From CAZZEX01 sp964653285 (GTDB lineage: Bacteria; Chloroflexota; Anaerolineae; B4-G1): a stretch of 64,000 nt of DNA. Shown in pieces: positions 9,961 through 18,710 of the stretch. Positions within the stretch are counted from its first letter, which is position 1. Every line of letters starts with the position of its first letter. The stretch lies in contig CAZZEX010000003.1 in NCBI GenBank assembly GCA_964653285.1, positions 1 to 64,000 of the forward strand. Reading direction: 5' to 3'. Both the position numbers and the translations under genes were made by a program. The notes under the pieces were generated by a model. The model ran no database searches and was not told the origin of the DNA. It saw only the letters and a list, made by a program, of their open reading frames with translations.

Positions 9961-10043
9961 GCGAAGCAGCCGCCAGCATCATCAAGCGGTTCCACTCCAT
10001 CCCCTGCGAACGGGTACCCTCTCTACCATCTGGATTTCGTCAG

Positions 10044-10071
10044 TTGACTACAGCGCAAAATCGTGTATATT
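10044..10071 (+). promoter_or_regulatory. Promoter for the sensor kinase
   Basis: TTGACT, 16 bases, TATATT, followed 20 bases later by AGGAGG and the GTG start at 10097. Confidence 0.65.
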
Positions 10072-10096
10072 AGTAAATACAGAGTAGGAGGAATCC

Positions 10097-12043
10097 GTGG
10101 AACAGGAACGCATTCTGATCATAGACGATAGCCCCGAGACGCAGCAACTGCTGGCCGAACTGGTGCTTGAACCCAGCGGCTATCGGCCCATCGCGGCCCT
10201 GGATGGAGAGGAGGGGCTACGGCTGGCCCTACAGGAGCACCCCGATCTCATCATCCTGGACATGCAATTGCCAAAGATGAACGGGATCGAGGTGCTGCAG
10301 GCGCTGCAACAACGGAATGTAGACATCCCGGTCGTCTTCACGACCATCCGCGAGTCTGCCGAACTAGTCGTGCAGGCCTTCCGGCTGGGAGCGCGCGATT
10401 ACATCATCAAACCTTTCGGTCCCCTTGAGATGCAAGAAACAATCCAGCGCGTCCTCGCTTCCACCACGTTGCGCGACGAACGGGATCAACTCACGCAGCA
10501 ACTGATGGATGCCAACCAGAAATATCAGCGCCAACTCCAGGAACTGAACGCCATTTACACCATTGGGCGATCGGTCACATCGCTGCTAGACCTGAACCGC
10601 GTACTCAACCGCGTAGTTGAGGCGGCAGTATACCTGGCGGATGCTGAAGAGGGCATGATCCTGCTGCTGGATAGGGAAGGGGACGAACTCTACCTGCGGG
10701 CGGCCAAGGGTGTAGATGAAAAGGTGGCGCAGAGCCTGCGCGTGCGGGTAGACGACAGCGTCGCGGGGCGAGCGATTCAAACAGATCGGCCTGTGCTTAT
10801 GACCGGCGAACGCGCCAAGGTTACCACCGGCTACCTGGTCAAGGCGCTGCTCTATCTACCGCTGCGGGTTCCTGACCGTGGTGTGATCGGCGTGCTGGGG
10901 ATGGTCAATCGCGAAACGGAGCGCTCTTTCTCGGAGCGAGACATATTACTGCTTTCGGCCCTGGCGGACTACGCGGCCGTCGCCATTGAGAATGCACGGC
11001 TCTTCGAGACAGTTGAAGTCGAGCGGGCCAAGTTGGAAACCGTCTTGCGGGGGACCCAGGAGGCGATCATCATCGTGGACGAGGAGGACAACATCCTGCT
11101 GTGCAACACGGCAGCCCGCGCCACGCTGGGCCTGGTCGAGGCCGACCTGTTGCACCGGCCCGCTAGCGAAGCCATACCACACCCCACCCTGCATAGCATG
11201 TTCGCCCAGGTGCGCGAGACGGGGCAGGCAACTCGCAACGAGGTGCCTCTGGAGGACGGGCGCACGTTCAACGCACAACTCACCCCCATCAAAGGGGTTG
11301 GGCGGGTGTTGATAATGCAGGACATCACGCACCTGAAAGAACTGGGCCGCATCAAGTCGGAGTTCGTAGCCGCTGTCTCTCACGATTTGCGGACGCCGCT
11401 GACCACCATCCAGGGTTATATCGAGTTGCTCCCTCGGGCAGGGTCGCTGAATGCGCAGCAACAGGAATTCGTCCTGCGCACCCGCCAGAGTATGGAGGCC
11501 ATCACTGAACTGATCAATAATCTCCTCGACATTAATCGCCTCGAGACCAGACTCGACCTGGAAATGGTACCCTGTGACCTGGTACAGGTGATCGAAGAAG
11601 CGATCAAGGACTTCCGACCACAAACGGAGGAGCATAAGCAGGAGATACGCTGGGAGCCGCCCGAGGCGCTGCCGCTGGTGCAGGGCAACCCCTATCGCCT
11701 GCGCCAGGTGATGGATAATCTGCTCGGCAATGCGGTCAAGTACACACGAGAAGACGGATGGATCGCTGTGAGCGCAGTCGAGGACGACGGGCACGTCGTG
11801 GTACGCGTGGCCGACAACGGCATTGGCATCCCCCCGGCTCAACAGCCCTACATCTTCGACAAGTTCCATCGCGTGGAGTCGGACGAGACATTGGGCGTCG
11901 CAGGCACCGGGCTAGGTTTGGCCATCGTCAAGACGGTGATCGAGAAGCACAACGGGCGGGTATGGGTCGAGAGCAGGCCAGGGGTAGGCAGTGTCTTCAG
12001 CTTCGTACTGCCCGCAATTAAAGACACGACGCAAAAGACATGA
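10097..12043 (+). CDS. Response regulator receiver - GAF - PAS - histidine kinase
   Basis: A 648-aa cytoplasmic signalling protein. Residues 1-120 are a receiver domain (LIIDDSPE; phosphoacceptor in LIILDMQLPKMNG; KPFG). A short coiled coil leads to a GAF domain (about 150-300) and a PAS domain (about 315-420). HisKA follows with the phosphohistidine in SHDLRTPLTTIQGY, then a HATPase with DNLLGNAVKYT, DNGIGIP and GTGLGLAIVK. GTG start with AGGAGG six bases upstream. No membrane segment is present. The gene has its own promoter and terminator and no adjacent output regulator, so its partner is elsewhere. Confidence 0.92.
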   Translation: MEQERILIIDDSPETQQLLAELVLEPSGYRPIAALDGEEGLRLALQEHPDLIILDMQLPKMNGIEVLQALQQRNVDIPVVFTTIRESAELVVQAFRLGARDYIIKPFGPLEMQETIQRVLASTTLRDERDQLTQQLMDANQKYQRQLQELNAIYTIGRSVTSLLDLNRVLNRVVEAAVYLADAEEGMILLLDREGDELYLRAAKGVDEKVAQSLRVRVDDSVAGRAIQTDRPVLMTGERAKVTTGYLVKALLYLPLRVPDRGVIGVLGMVNRETERSFSERDILLLSALADYAAVAIENARLFETVEVERAKLETVLRGTQEAIIIVDEEDNILLCNTAARATLGLVEADLLHRPASEAIPHPTLHSMFAQVRETGQATRNEVPLEDGRTFNAQLTPIKGVGRVLIMQDITHLKELGRIKSEFVAAVSHDLRTPLTTIQGYIELLPRAGSLNAQQQEFVLRTRQSMEAITELINNLLDINRLETRLDLEMVPCDLVQVIEEAIKDFRPQTEEHKQEIRWEPPEALPLVQGNPYRLRQVMDNLLGNAVKYTREDGWIAVSAVEDDGHVVVRVADNGIGIPPAQQPYIFDKFHRVESDETLGVAGTGLGLAIVKTVIEKHNGRVWVESRPGVGSVFSFVLPAIKDTTQKT

Positions 12044-12070
12044 TGCAGAGATAGCCAACGGTTGCACTTC

Positions 12071-12106
12071 AAGGGGGCGCTCCATTGAGCGCCCCCTTTG
12101 TGTTTC
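12071..12106 (+). terminator. Intrinsic terminator after the sensor kinase
   Basis: Perfect 12-bp stem AAGGGGGCGCTC / GAGCGCCCCCTT with a 4-nt loop, followed by TTGTGTTT. Confidence 0.8.
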
Positions 12107-12444
12107 TGCAACCGGCGTGGGGTTGGCATAGGGTTTTCGTAGGGTTGGCGTAGGGCTGACGTCAAGCCCTGCGGGGCAAGATATGGTATTATTTAAGCGA
12201 AGTTAGGGACGGTTTCTCTTCTTCTCCTCCTTTTGGTGAGGGCCGGGGTGCGGCGACCCCGGCTCTCCGTGCGTTCAGGGCCGGCGGGGAACTCCACCGT
12301 CGCCGACAGGTCTCGCGTGTTGATGTACACTAACATCTCCCCGCCGGGTGGGATTTCTTCAGTACCACGGCTACACCGGGCCATGATGTCATCCTGCGCC
12401 CGAGACCAGCCACGCCATCCCGGCTCTCCCCGTCCCATGGGCAA
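12107..12444. other. Non-coding stretch between kinase terminator and amidase promoter
   Basis: About 340 bases with GTAGGGTTGGCGTAGGG-type direct repeats at its left end and a TATGGTATTAT sequence near 12183. A minus-strand frame contains EMLVYINTRDLSATVEFPAG, which reads like the end of a sugar-hydrolase C-terminal domain. There is no matching upstream body. I see no gene I can support. Confidence 0.4.
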
Positions 12445-12473
12445 TTGACTTCCCCTCCATTCCAGTGTAAGAT
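12445..12473 (+). promoter_or_regulatory. Promoter for the cell-wall amidase
   Basis: TTGACT, 17 bases, TAAGAT; a short leader with AGGAGGGG precedes GTG 12494. Confidence 0.65.
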
Positions 12474-12493
12474 AAACACCCAGGAGGGGCAAC

Positions 12494-13321
12494 GTGGCAC
12501 ATCAAACAGGCGGTCACACATCATCCACGTACGAAGAGACTACAGGCGCTATCACCATTGCCTTGCGCCTGGTCGTCATTGTCTCTTGCTTAGCCGCCAC
12601 CGCCGCAATGACTCACGGGCTGTGGGGAGCGAGGTCGCCTGCTGGGAGCGCGCCGGAGATCATCCCGCCTCCTGCTCCACCCGCTATCCCATCTGCCAAT
12701 CCCCTACCATCCACCGACCAACCCCCTACCCCATCCCTTAATCCCCCCCCATCCGCCGACCAATCCGCCGTTGTCCCGCACATCGGTATCGTCGCTGGTC
12801 ACCGGGGAAGTGATACGGGCGCGATGTGTCCTGACGGTCTGACTGAGGTCGAGATCAACCTCAACGTCGCCCGGCGAGTCGTCTACACCCTGCAGGCTCT
12901 TGGCTACCAGGCCGACCTGCTGGCGGAATTCGACCCGCGCCTGGAGGGCTACCGGGCCGATGCGCTCCTATCCATCCACGCCGATTCCTGCGTGGATTAC
13001 CCCAATGCTACCCCGCCAGCCAGCGGGTTCAAGGTCGCCAGCGTCGAGGACAGCCTGGTGCCGGAGGAAGAGGAGCGGCTGGTCACCTGCCTGGCGCAGT
13101 GCTACGCCGCCCGCACCGGGATGTACTTTCATGCCAACAGCATCACCTACGATATGACCCGCTACCACACATTTTACGAGATTGACGGCCAGACACCGGG
13201 TGTCATCATTGAGACCGGCTTCATGCTGAACGATCGCTACATGCTTACCCAACGGGCCGATTTGGTAGCCCAAGGCATCGTAGATGGTATCGTCTGCTTT
13301 ATCGAAGGTGAGAGACCATAA
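12494..13321 (+). CDS. N-acetylmuramoyl-L-alanine amidase (Amidase_3), membrane-anchored
   Basis: Cleaves the bond between N-acetylmuramic acid and the stem peptide of peptidoglycan. A short cytoplasmic N-terminus is followed by one hydrophobic segment (ALRLVVIVSCLAATAAM) and a Pro-rich linker. The catalytic domain has the zinc-site pattern AGHRGSDTGA, LTEVEIN and SIHADS, with the catalytic Glu in IIETGFML. The 275-aa length fits one catalytic domain. GTG start with AGGAGGGG upstream. It opens a cell-envelope cluster. Confidence 0.88.
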   Translation: MAHQTGGHTSSTYEETTGAITIALRLVVIVSCLAATAAMTHGLWGARSPAGSAPEIIPPPAPPAIPSANPLPSTDQPPTPSLNPPPSADQSAVVPHIGIVAGHRGSDTGAMCPDGLTEVEINLNVARRVVYTLQALGYQADLLAEFDPRLEGYRADALLSIHADSCVDYPNATPPASGFKVASVEDSLVPEEEERLVTCLAQCYAARTGMYFHANSITYDMTRYHTFYEIDGQTPGVIIETGFMLNDRYMLTQRADLVAQGIVDGIVCFIEGERP

Positions 13322-13431
13322 CGAACTTCAAACTCCAAAGCCCAGAACAGTCCACCTGACCATCTGAGTGCATGGTCAATTATCCCTGGGATACCACTTC
13401 CTGACAAATATATTACACGAGGAGGTACAAG

Positions 13432-15447
13432 ATGTACTGTGCCAAGAATCCCAAAGCCGGACTGTTGGTTGGAGACGGCCCCGCCACCCCGGCCGATCTC
13501 GACGTCATCCGCCAGGCCGGACTGGAGGCGCTCAAACTGCGGGCCATCGTCAACCCAGCCTCTGACCTGTCCGCCTATCGGGACATCGGGGTCCACACTT
13601 TCTTGATCCAACTCCTCAGCCCGGAGCCAGGCAAACACCCCACCTCCCCACAGGAGTTCGTGGACTACTTCGCCCCGGCTATGGAAGCGTTCGTCCGAGC
13701 CAGCGTATGCGAATTCGAGGTACACGGCGAGCCCAACCTGCCCGAGCGCGGATATGGCGTCTCCTGGGACAGCCCCGCCGCCTTCGGCGACTGGTTCGTC
13801 GCCGTCGTGGAGGCGCTCAAGACGACCTTTGGCCCACAGGTACGGGCGGGATTCCCCGGCCTCATCCCCCCACCGCCCCGACAGCCGGGGGCCGCGCCTG
13901 CCGTCTCCCAGAGCGACTTCCTGGGAGCCTGCGCTGACGCTGTGCAGGAGGCCGACTTCATCTGCTGCCACGTCTACTGGGACAGCGCTGAGAAGTTGCG
14001 CGCCTTCGACGGCGGTGTGCGCTTCATCCGCCAGTACCTGGAGACCTTCCCGACCGCCCCACTGGTCATCTCCGAATTTGCCAATGTCAACCCCAACACC
14101 AACAGTGCCGTCAAGGGCGACCAATACGCCGAGTTCTACTTCACCTGCGCCCAGTACGACGAGTGCCGTTACGATTGGCCCTGGTACCAGGCGTTCTGGC
14201 CACGCATCCAGGCCGCCTACGCATTTCTCCTCCGCTCGCCCGATCCTACCTATGCCTCACAGGTTTGGATGGACGCCGATAGCCAGCCCCGCACGGTCGT
14301 CGCCCGGGTCGCAACCCGCTCCCGCATGCCTCTTCCTGCTGCCATGCGTTTCACCTGGCCCACCGAGTTCCGCCACTATACCCAGTTCTACGGCGAGAAT
14401 CAACAGAGTTATTATGACACATCCTATGCCCATTCGCTGCACGGCGGTCACAATGGAGTGGACCTGCAGGTCAATCGCGACGACCCGGCCAGTTCTCCCA
14501 TCCGTGCCTGCCTGGACGGCGTCGTGACTCGCAAGAAAATGATTGAAACCGGCTATGGCCACCACGTCTACGTCAGCAGCCAGGTGGAGGGTATGGGGCA
14601 GGTAACGCTGCTCTACGCCCACATGACTCACGTGCCGGTGGAGGAAGGGCAGGCAGTGCAGGCCGGACAGGTGATCGGCACTGCTGGCGAGACGGGCGCG
14701 AGCACTGGCCCGCACCTGCACCTTTCGCTGAAGATCGAGGGGATGAAGTTGCCCGCCAATGCTGATTACCTCAACCCGCGTCCTTACCTCGATCCACCTC
14801 CACCGCCACGCGGACGGCCCCGTACCCCGTACTCCCGCACCTACGTACTCCTCCCGCCGGAGGCCGACGCGATGTGGGCTCAGGCGGTGGTGGATGCGGC
14901 CTGGGACGCGCACCGCTTCACCATCGGCGGCAGTGCCGACGACGCCGGCATCGGCGACCTGGACTTCCGCCGCGTCGTCGCCGTCAATCCCACTGCCTGG
15001 GGCGATGACCTGTTCGCTTTTTTCGAGACCTATTACCCGGGCATCGTCTATGTACCCGTAGACGCGGAGAGCCCCGACGCACTGAGAGCCGCCATGGAGG
15101 CCCTGCCTGAGATGCCAACTCAGCCGCCTACGCAGCCCGAACCACCTCGGGGGAGGCCCCGCGCCCCTTATGCCCGCACCTACGTGCTGTTGCCACCGGG
15201 AGCCGACGCTGCCTGGGCCACCAGTGTCGTCGGAGGGGCCTGGGATGTGCACCGCTTCACTATCGGCGGCAGTGCCGACGACGCCGGCATCGGCGACCTG
15301 GACTTCCGCCGCGTCGTCGCCGTCAATCCCTCTGCCTGGGGCGACGACCTGTTCGCCTTTTTCGAGACCCATTACCCGAGCGTCCTCTACGTCCCCCTCG
15401 TGGCGGACACGCCGCAAGAACTGGCAGAGCGGCTGGGGGAACTCTGA
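13432..15447 (+). CDS. Peptidase M23 fused to a glycosidase-like domain and two C-terminal repeats
   Basis: A 671-aa protein. Residues 1-260 look like a TIM-barrel, glycoside-hydrolase-like domain (PHWVI-type strands, CHVYWDSAEKLRAFDGG, VISEFANVN). Residues about 310-440 are a LytM/M23 peptidase with HNGVDLQV, LYAHMTHV and GPHLHLSLK, the zinc ligands of the family. Two 113-residue repeats follow (RTYVLLPP...AHRFTIGGSADDAG...AWGDDLFAFFETYYP). I see no N-terminal signal peptide, so export is unclear. An RBS GAGGAGG precedes the ATG. Likely cuts peptidoglycan cross-links; the N-terminal activity is inferred only. Confidence 0.8.
   Translation: MYCAKNPKAGLLVGDGPATPADLDVIRQAGLEALKLRAIVNPASDLSAYRDIGVHTFLIQLLSPEPGKHPTSPQEFVDYFAPAMEAFVRASVCEFEVHGEPNLPERGYGVSWDSPAAFGDWFVAVVEALKTTFGPQVRAGFPGLIPPPPRQPGAAPAVSQSDFLGACADAVQEADFICCHVYWDSAEKLRAFDGGVRFIRQYLETFPTAPLVISEFANVNPNTNSAVKGDQYAEFYFTCAQYDECRYDWPWYQAFWPRIQAAYAFLLRSPDPTYASQVWMDADSQPRTVVARVATRSRMPLPAAMRFTWPTEFRHYTQFYGENQQSYYDTSYAHSLHGGHNGVDLQVNRDDPASSPIRACLDGVVTRKKMIETGYGHHVYVSSQVEGMGQVTLLYAHMTHVPVEEGQAVQAGQVIGTAGETGASTGPHLHLSLKIEGMKLPANADYLNPRPYLDPPPPPRGRPRTPYSRTYVLLPPEADAMWAQAVVDAAWDAHRFTIGGSADDAGIGDLDFRRVVAVNPTAWGDDLFAFFETYYPGIVYVPVDAESPDALRAAMEALPEMPTQPPTQPEPPRGRPRAPYARTYVLLPPGADAAWATSVVGGAWDVHRFTIGGSADDAGIGDLDFRRVVAVNPSAWGDDLFAFFETHYPSVLYVPLVADTPQELAERLGEL
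14811..15405 (+). repeat. Two 339-bp in-frame tandem repeats in the M23 gene
   Basis: The repeat units begin RGRPR-T/A-PY-S/A-RTYVLLPP and end at the FFET-YP strand. About 68 consecutive bases starting at 14923 and 15262 are essentially identical, while the flanks differ more. The period is 339 bases (113 codons). Confidence 0.85.
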
Positions 15448-15460
15448 TAGACAGCAGGAT

Positions 15461-16471
15461 ATGATGGAGAACCGTATTGCTACCCTGCTACGGGATGGTC
15501 AGGTCGCAGCCCGCGCTGGTCAGAGAGCCAGGGCACGGCGTAAATTCCGCGCCGCGCTGGTCTTCGATCCTGCCAACGTGACCGCTTTGTTGTGGTTGGC
15601 GTGGCTCAGCGACGATCCCCGCGCCAGCCTGGCCTACATCGCTCGCGCGCTGACCTGCGACTCTCAAAACCACCGCACTCACGCCGCGCTGCGCTGGGCG
15701 CGCCGACGTGCGATCTCCCATGTGCCCCAAGAATCGCCATCTTCGCCCACATCTGCTGCACCGACATCCCGCCGCCGGCGGAGCCACAGTGTCGCCGCCG
15801 TCACACTGGGCCTGCTGGTCATCCTCATCGGCAGTGCGCTGGCCTGGTCTCTGCCGGCAGATATGCCTGTGTTAGCCGCGCTGGCCTCCACCCCCTCCCC
15901 AACTGCCACTGCTACCGCCAGTCCCACGCCCACCCCTACCCCCACACCCACTCTCACTCCTACTCACACACCCATTCTTCTCACTCCTACTCACACACCC
16001 ACTCCTACCCCCACTTCCACCCCCTCCCACACCCCTACAGCCATGCCTCGTTCCGTCCTGCCCACCGCGCCGCCACTCCCGCCGAGTTTGACGCCAGCCC
16101 CCCCGTCTATTCATAGCAACGTGCGCTGGATAGATGTGGATCTGACCCACCAGAGGCTCACCGCCTACGAGGGACAGACGCTAGTGCGTACGACCCTCGT
16201 CTCTACGGGATTATCGCGCACGCTCACGCCCGCCGGCCGGTATCGCATCTGGATCAAACTGCGCTACGACGACATGAGCGGCCCCGGCTACTATTTGCCC
16301 AACGTGCCCTACACGATGTACTTCTACCGGGGCTATGGCCTGCATGGCACCTACTGGCACAACAACTTCGGCCACCCGATGAGCCACGGCTGCGTCAACC
16401 TGCCTACGCGGGAGGCGGAATGGTTCTTCAACTGGGCCAAAGTAGGGACGATGGTCAACATCCACTACTGA
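15461..16471 (+). CDS. L,D-transpeptidase (YkuD) with TPR-like N-terminus
   Basis: Forms L,D cross-links in peptidoglycan. The cytoplasmic N-terminus is TPR-like (ARRKFRAALVFDPANVTALLWLA), then a membrane segment (VTLGLLVILIGSALAWSL). A Pro/Thr linker of about 80 residues with short internal repeats leads to the YkuD domain, with the active-site motif HGTYWHNNFG...MSHGCVNLP holding the Cys nucleophile. ATG 15461 follows AGCAGGAT and lies 14 bases after the M23 stop. At 336 aa the domain is complete. Confidence 0.9.
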   Translation: MMENRIATLLRDGQVAARAGQRARARRKFRAALVFDPANVTALLWLAWLSDDPRASLAYIARALTCDSQNHRTHAALRWARRRAISHVPQESPSSPTSAAPTSRRRRSHSVAAVTLGLLVILIGSALAWSLPADMPVLAALASTPSPTATATASPTPTPTPTPTLTPTHTPILLTPTHTPTPTPTSTPSHTPTAMPRSVLPTAPPLPPSLTPAPPSIHSNVRWIDVDLTHQRLTAYEGQTLVRTTLVSTGLSRTLTPAGRYRIWIKLRYDDMSGPGYYLPNVPYTMYFYRGYGLHGTYWHNNFGHPMSHGCVNLPTREAEWFFNWAKVGTMVNIHY

Positions 16472-16509
16472 GAGATATGGGGGGGATACTTTCAGCCCAG
16501 GAGGGCACA

Positions 16510-17313
16510 GTGAAACGATATCGCGTAAAACCGGGCAGCCAGATCAACCTGAGCCAGTGGGATCCAAACGACAAGAGCGCGTTTGACGGAAGCAAACAGG
16601 AAGCACGGGAGGCACTACGAACACTCAACGAGCGACTGGAGGCGCTGCAAGAACTGCTCTACGCAGAACACAAACACAAAGTGCTCATTGTGCTGCAGGC
16701 AATGGATACCGGCGGCAAGGACGGCACCATTCGCCACGTCTTCGAGGGCGTAAATCCTCAGGGCGTGAAGGTGGCCGGCTTCAAAGTGCCCACACCGGAG
16801 GAACTGGCCCACGACTTCCTGTGGCGGGTGCACAAACAGGTGCCGGGCAAGGGCGAGATCGTCATCTTCAACCGTAGCCACTATGAGGACGTCTTGGTCG
16901 TCCGGGTACATAACCTGGTGCCGCCGGCAGTGTGGGGTCGGCGGTATGCCCACGTCAACGACTTCGAGCGGATGTTGGCCAAAGAGGGCACGGCGATCCT
17001 GAAGTTCTTCCTGCACATCAGCCTGGACGAGCAGAAGGAGCGGTTGCAGGCCCGGCTGGACGAGCCGCACAAACGCTGGAAGTTCCACCTGGGCGACCTG
17101 GATGAGCGCAAGTTATGGCCGGAGTACACGCGAGCCTACGAGGATGTCCTCAGCAAGACCAGCACCGAGCAGGCACCCTGGTACATCGTCCCGGCCAACC
17201 GCAAGTGGTACCGCAACCTGGTGGTGGCTACTGTCCTGGTGGAGACGCTGGAAGGTCTAGACATGAGCTACCCTCAGCCAGAGGAGGGGCTGGACGACGT
17301 GGTGATTGAATGA
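16510..17313 (+). CDS. Polyphosphate kinase 2 family phosphotransferase
   Basis: Transfers phosphate between polyphosphate and a nucleoside phosphate. Walker A AMDTGGKDG near residue 60, the lid region, and FNRSHYEDV as Walker B are the PPK2 signatures; KRWKFHLGDLDERKLW and PANRKWYRN also match. GTG 16510 is chosen because AGGAGGG lies five bases upstream and the protein starts VKRYRVKPG, as the family does; this gives 267 aa. An ATG at 16477 is possible. Whether it uses ADP/GDP or AMP cannot be read from sequence alone. It sits inside a cell-wall cluster. Confidence 0.88.
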   Translation: MKRYRVKPGSQINLSQWDPNDKSAFDGSKQEAREALRTLNERLEALQELLYAEHKHKVLIVLQAMDTGGKDGTIRHVFEGVNPQGVKVAGFKVPTPEELAHDFLWRVHKQVPGKGEIVIFNRSHYEDVLVVRVHNLVPPAVWGRRYAHVNDFERMLAKEGTAILKFFLHISLDEQKERLQARLDEPHKRWKFHLGDLDERKLWPEYTRAYEDVLSKTSTEQAPWYIVPANRKWYRNLVVATVLVETLEGLDMSYPQPEEGLDDVVIE

Positions 17314-17394
17314 TCCTAACCAGACCGTGACCCTATCCCAACCAACCAAACGCCCCTTCGCTGTCCCGGTCGGAAAAGGTTGCACCACAAGCGT

Positions 17395-18468
17395 ATGAGC
17401 AAACGCATCGCTTTTCTTGTTGCCCTGACCGCTCTCTACCTTCTGCCCACCCTGCTGACCTCTTGCAGGGCTGAGATCGTGGAAGGCCGGGCCACACCCA
17501 CCGCTCCAGCGGCCACGAGCACCATGCCCCCCCGCCCACACCCCCACACCCCCACACCCACCTCCCCTCCAGACTCCGCCCCAATCCCCACGAACCCGCC
17601 GCCCGTCGAACACGGTCTCGTCGAGCACACCGTCCAACCCGGCGACACCTTGCTGGGTCTGGCCACAGCGTACGACGTGCCGATGGCCGCGATCCAACTC
17701 CAGAACGGAATGGGCGATTCCGCCGTCGTAAAGGTGGGACAGGTGCTCTCCATCCCCCCGCGAGTTGGTTGGGAGGGGGCCTCGCGCTTCTGGGTCGTGC
17801 ACGTAGTGAAAGCAGGCGAGACGCTGGTCGGCATCGCCCGGACCTACGGCCTGAAAGCAGCGACGCTCAAGGCTGTCAACGGATTGGCCGACGCCGACCT
17901 GATTGTGATTGGCCAGGAACTGGTGCTCCCGCTGGACGCACCGGCCGTGGCGCGCGCGCCGGAGCCCACCGCCACGCCGATACCGCCGCCCATCCCAACC
18001 CGCAGCCCGACCACAGATGCCGTCGGCACGTCACCCCCGCCGACCACCGCGCCAGCCGCCCCGCCACCCGCTGACGTCGCGGCCTGGCCCCACGAAACGG
18101 TGCGGCTGATCAATGAAGTGCGCGCTCAGCACGGCCTGGGGCCGCTGGCCTACAACGAGACGCTGGCGCTGGCGGCCCAGGGGCAGGCGAACGACTGCGC
18201 CCAGCGCGGCTGGTGCAGTCACACCGGCTCTGACGGTTCGAACATCAAGACGCGCATCCTGCGCGCAGGCTACGAACCCGCCAGTTGGGCGGAGTGTTGG
18301 GCACAAAGAAAGACACCCCAGGGCGCGGTGGACATCTGGATGGACGAGGTGCCACCCAACGATCCGCACCGGCGCACATTGCTCACCACCCATCTTTCGG
18401 AAATCGGCGTGGGCGTGGCCGAGACCAGTTGGGGCTACTACTTCATCGCCGACTTCGGCCGGCCGTGA
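17395..18468 (+). CDS. LysM - CAP/SCP-domain lipoprotein
   Basis: Signal peptide ending in a lipobox (LPTLLTSC, Cys at about residue 25) makes it a probable lipoprotein. A Pro/Thr linker is followed by two LysM domains (HTVQPGDTLLGLATAY; HVVKAGETLVGIARTYGL), which bind peptidoglycan. After a second linker comes a CAP domain (LINEVRAQHGLGPLAYNETL, CSHTGSDGSNIKTRI, SEIGVGVAET). The start is uncertain: ATG 17395 fits the signal peptide, and an in-frame TTG at 17380 is closer to a purine-rich stretch. It ends the envelope cluster. Confidence 0.85.
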   Translation: MSKRIAFLVALTALYLLPTLLTSCRAEIVEGRATPTAPAATSTMPPRPHPHTPTPTSPPDSAPIPTNPPPVEHGLVEHTVQPGDTLLGLATAYDVPMAAIQLQNGMGDSAVVKVGQVLSIPPRVGWEGASRFWVVHVVKAGETLVGIARTYGLKAATLKAVNGLADADLIVIGQELVLPLDAPAVARAPEPTATPIPPPIPTRSPTTDAVGTSPPPTTAPAAPPPADVAAWPHETVRLINEVRAQHGLGPLAYNETLALAAQGQANDCAQRGWCSHTGSDGSNIKTRILRAGYEPASWAECWAQRKTPQGAVDIWMDEVPPNDPHRRTLLTTHLSEIGVGVAETSWGYYFIADFGRP

Positions 18469-18486
18469 TGCGGTCCGGCGGCTTCC

Positions 18487-18514
18487 TTGACATCCCGCCC
18501 ACCCTGACTACAAT
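18487..18514 (+). promoter_or_regulatory. Strong promoter upstream of coaX
   Basis: Consensus TTGACA, 16 bases, TACAAT. The leader to the coaX ATG at 18711 is about 190 bases, longer than usual here, and holds no obvious gene. It ends with short CTTGCAAACTTGCAC iterations. Confidence 0.65.
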
Positions 18515-18710
18515 ACCTCCGCCACGGACCTGCGCGGCTGTGAGTCTTACTCGACAACAACCCAATGCACCGCTTTCCGGTGCCGCTGGGATCGCCGAGG
18601 CGACCGAGACGGCAGCAAGGAAGCGATCCACTGCTCCCCTTGCCGCCCCACGCCTCCCCATCCCACACTTGTCCACTTGCAAACTTGCACACCTGTACAA
18701 GGAGAGACCA

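Noticed and set aside
12193..12492. Minus-strand frame with VYINTRDLSATVEF
   Set aside because: It hints at a glycosidase C-terminus, but there is no upstream body, and a good plus-strand promoter and start lie in the same bases.
14257..15417. 386-aa minus-strand frame over the M23 gene
   Set aside because: Internally repeated only because the sense strand has tandem repeats; no motif and no ribosome-binding site.
15170..15460. N-terminal extension of the L,D-transpeptidase frame
   Set aside because: It lies inside the M23 gene in another frame; the RBS-supported ATG is at 15461.
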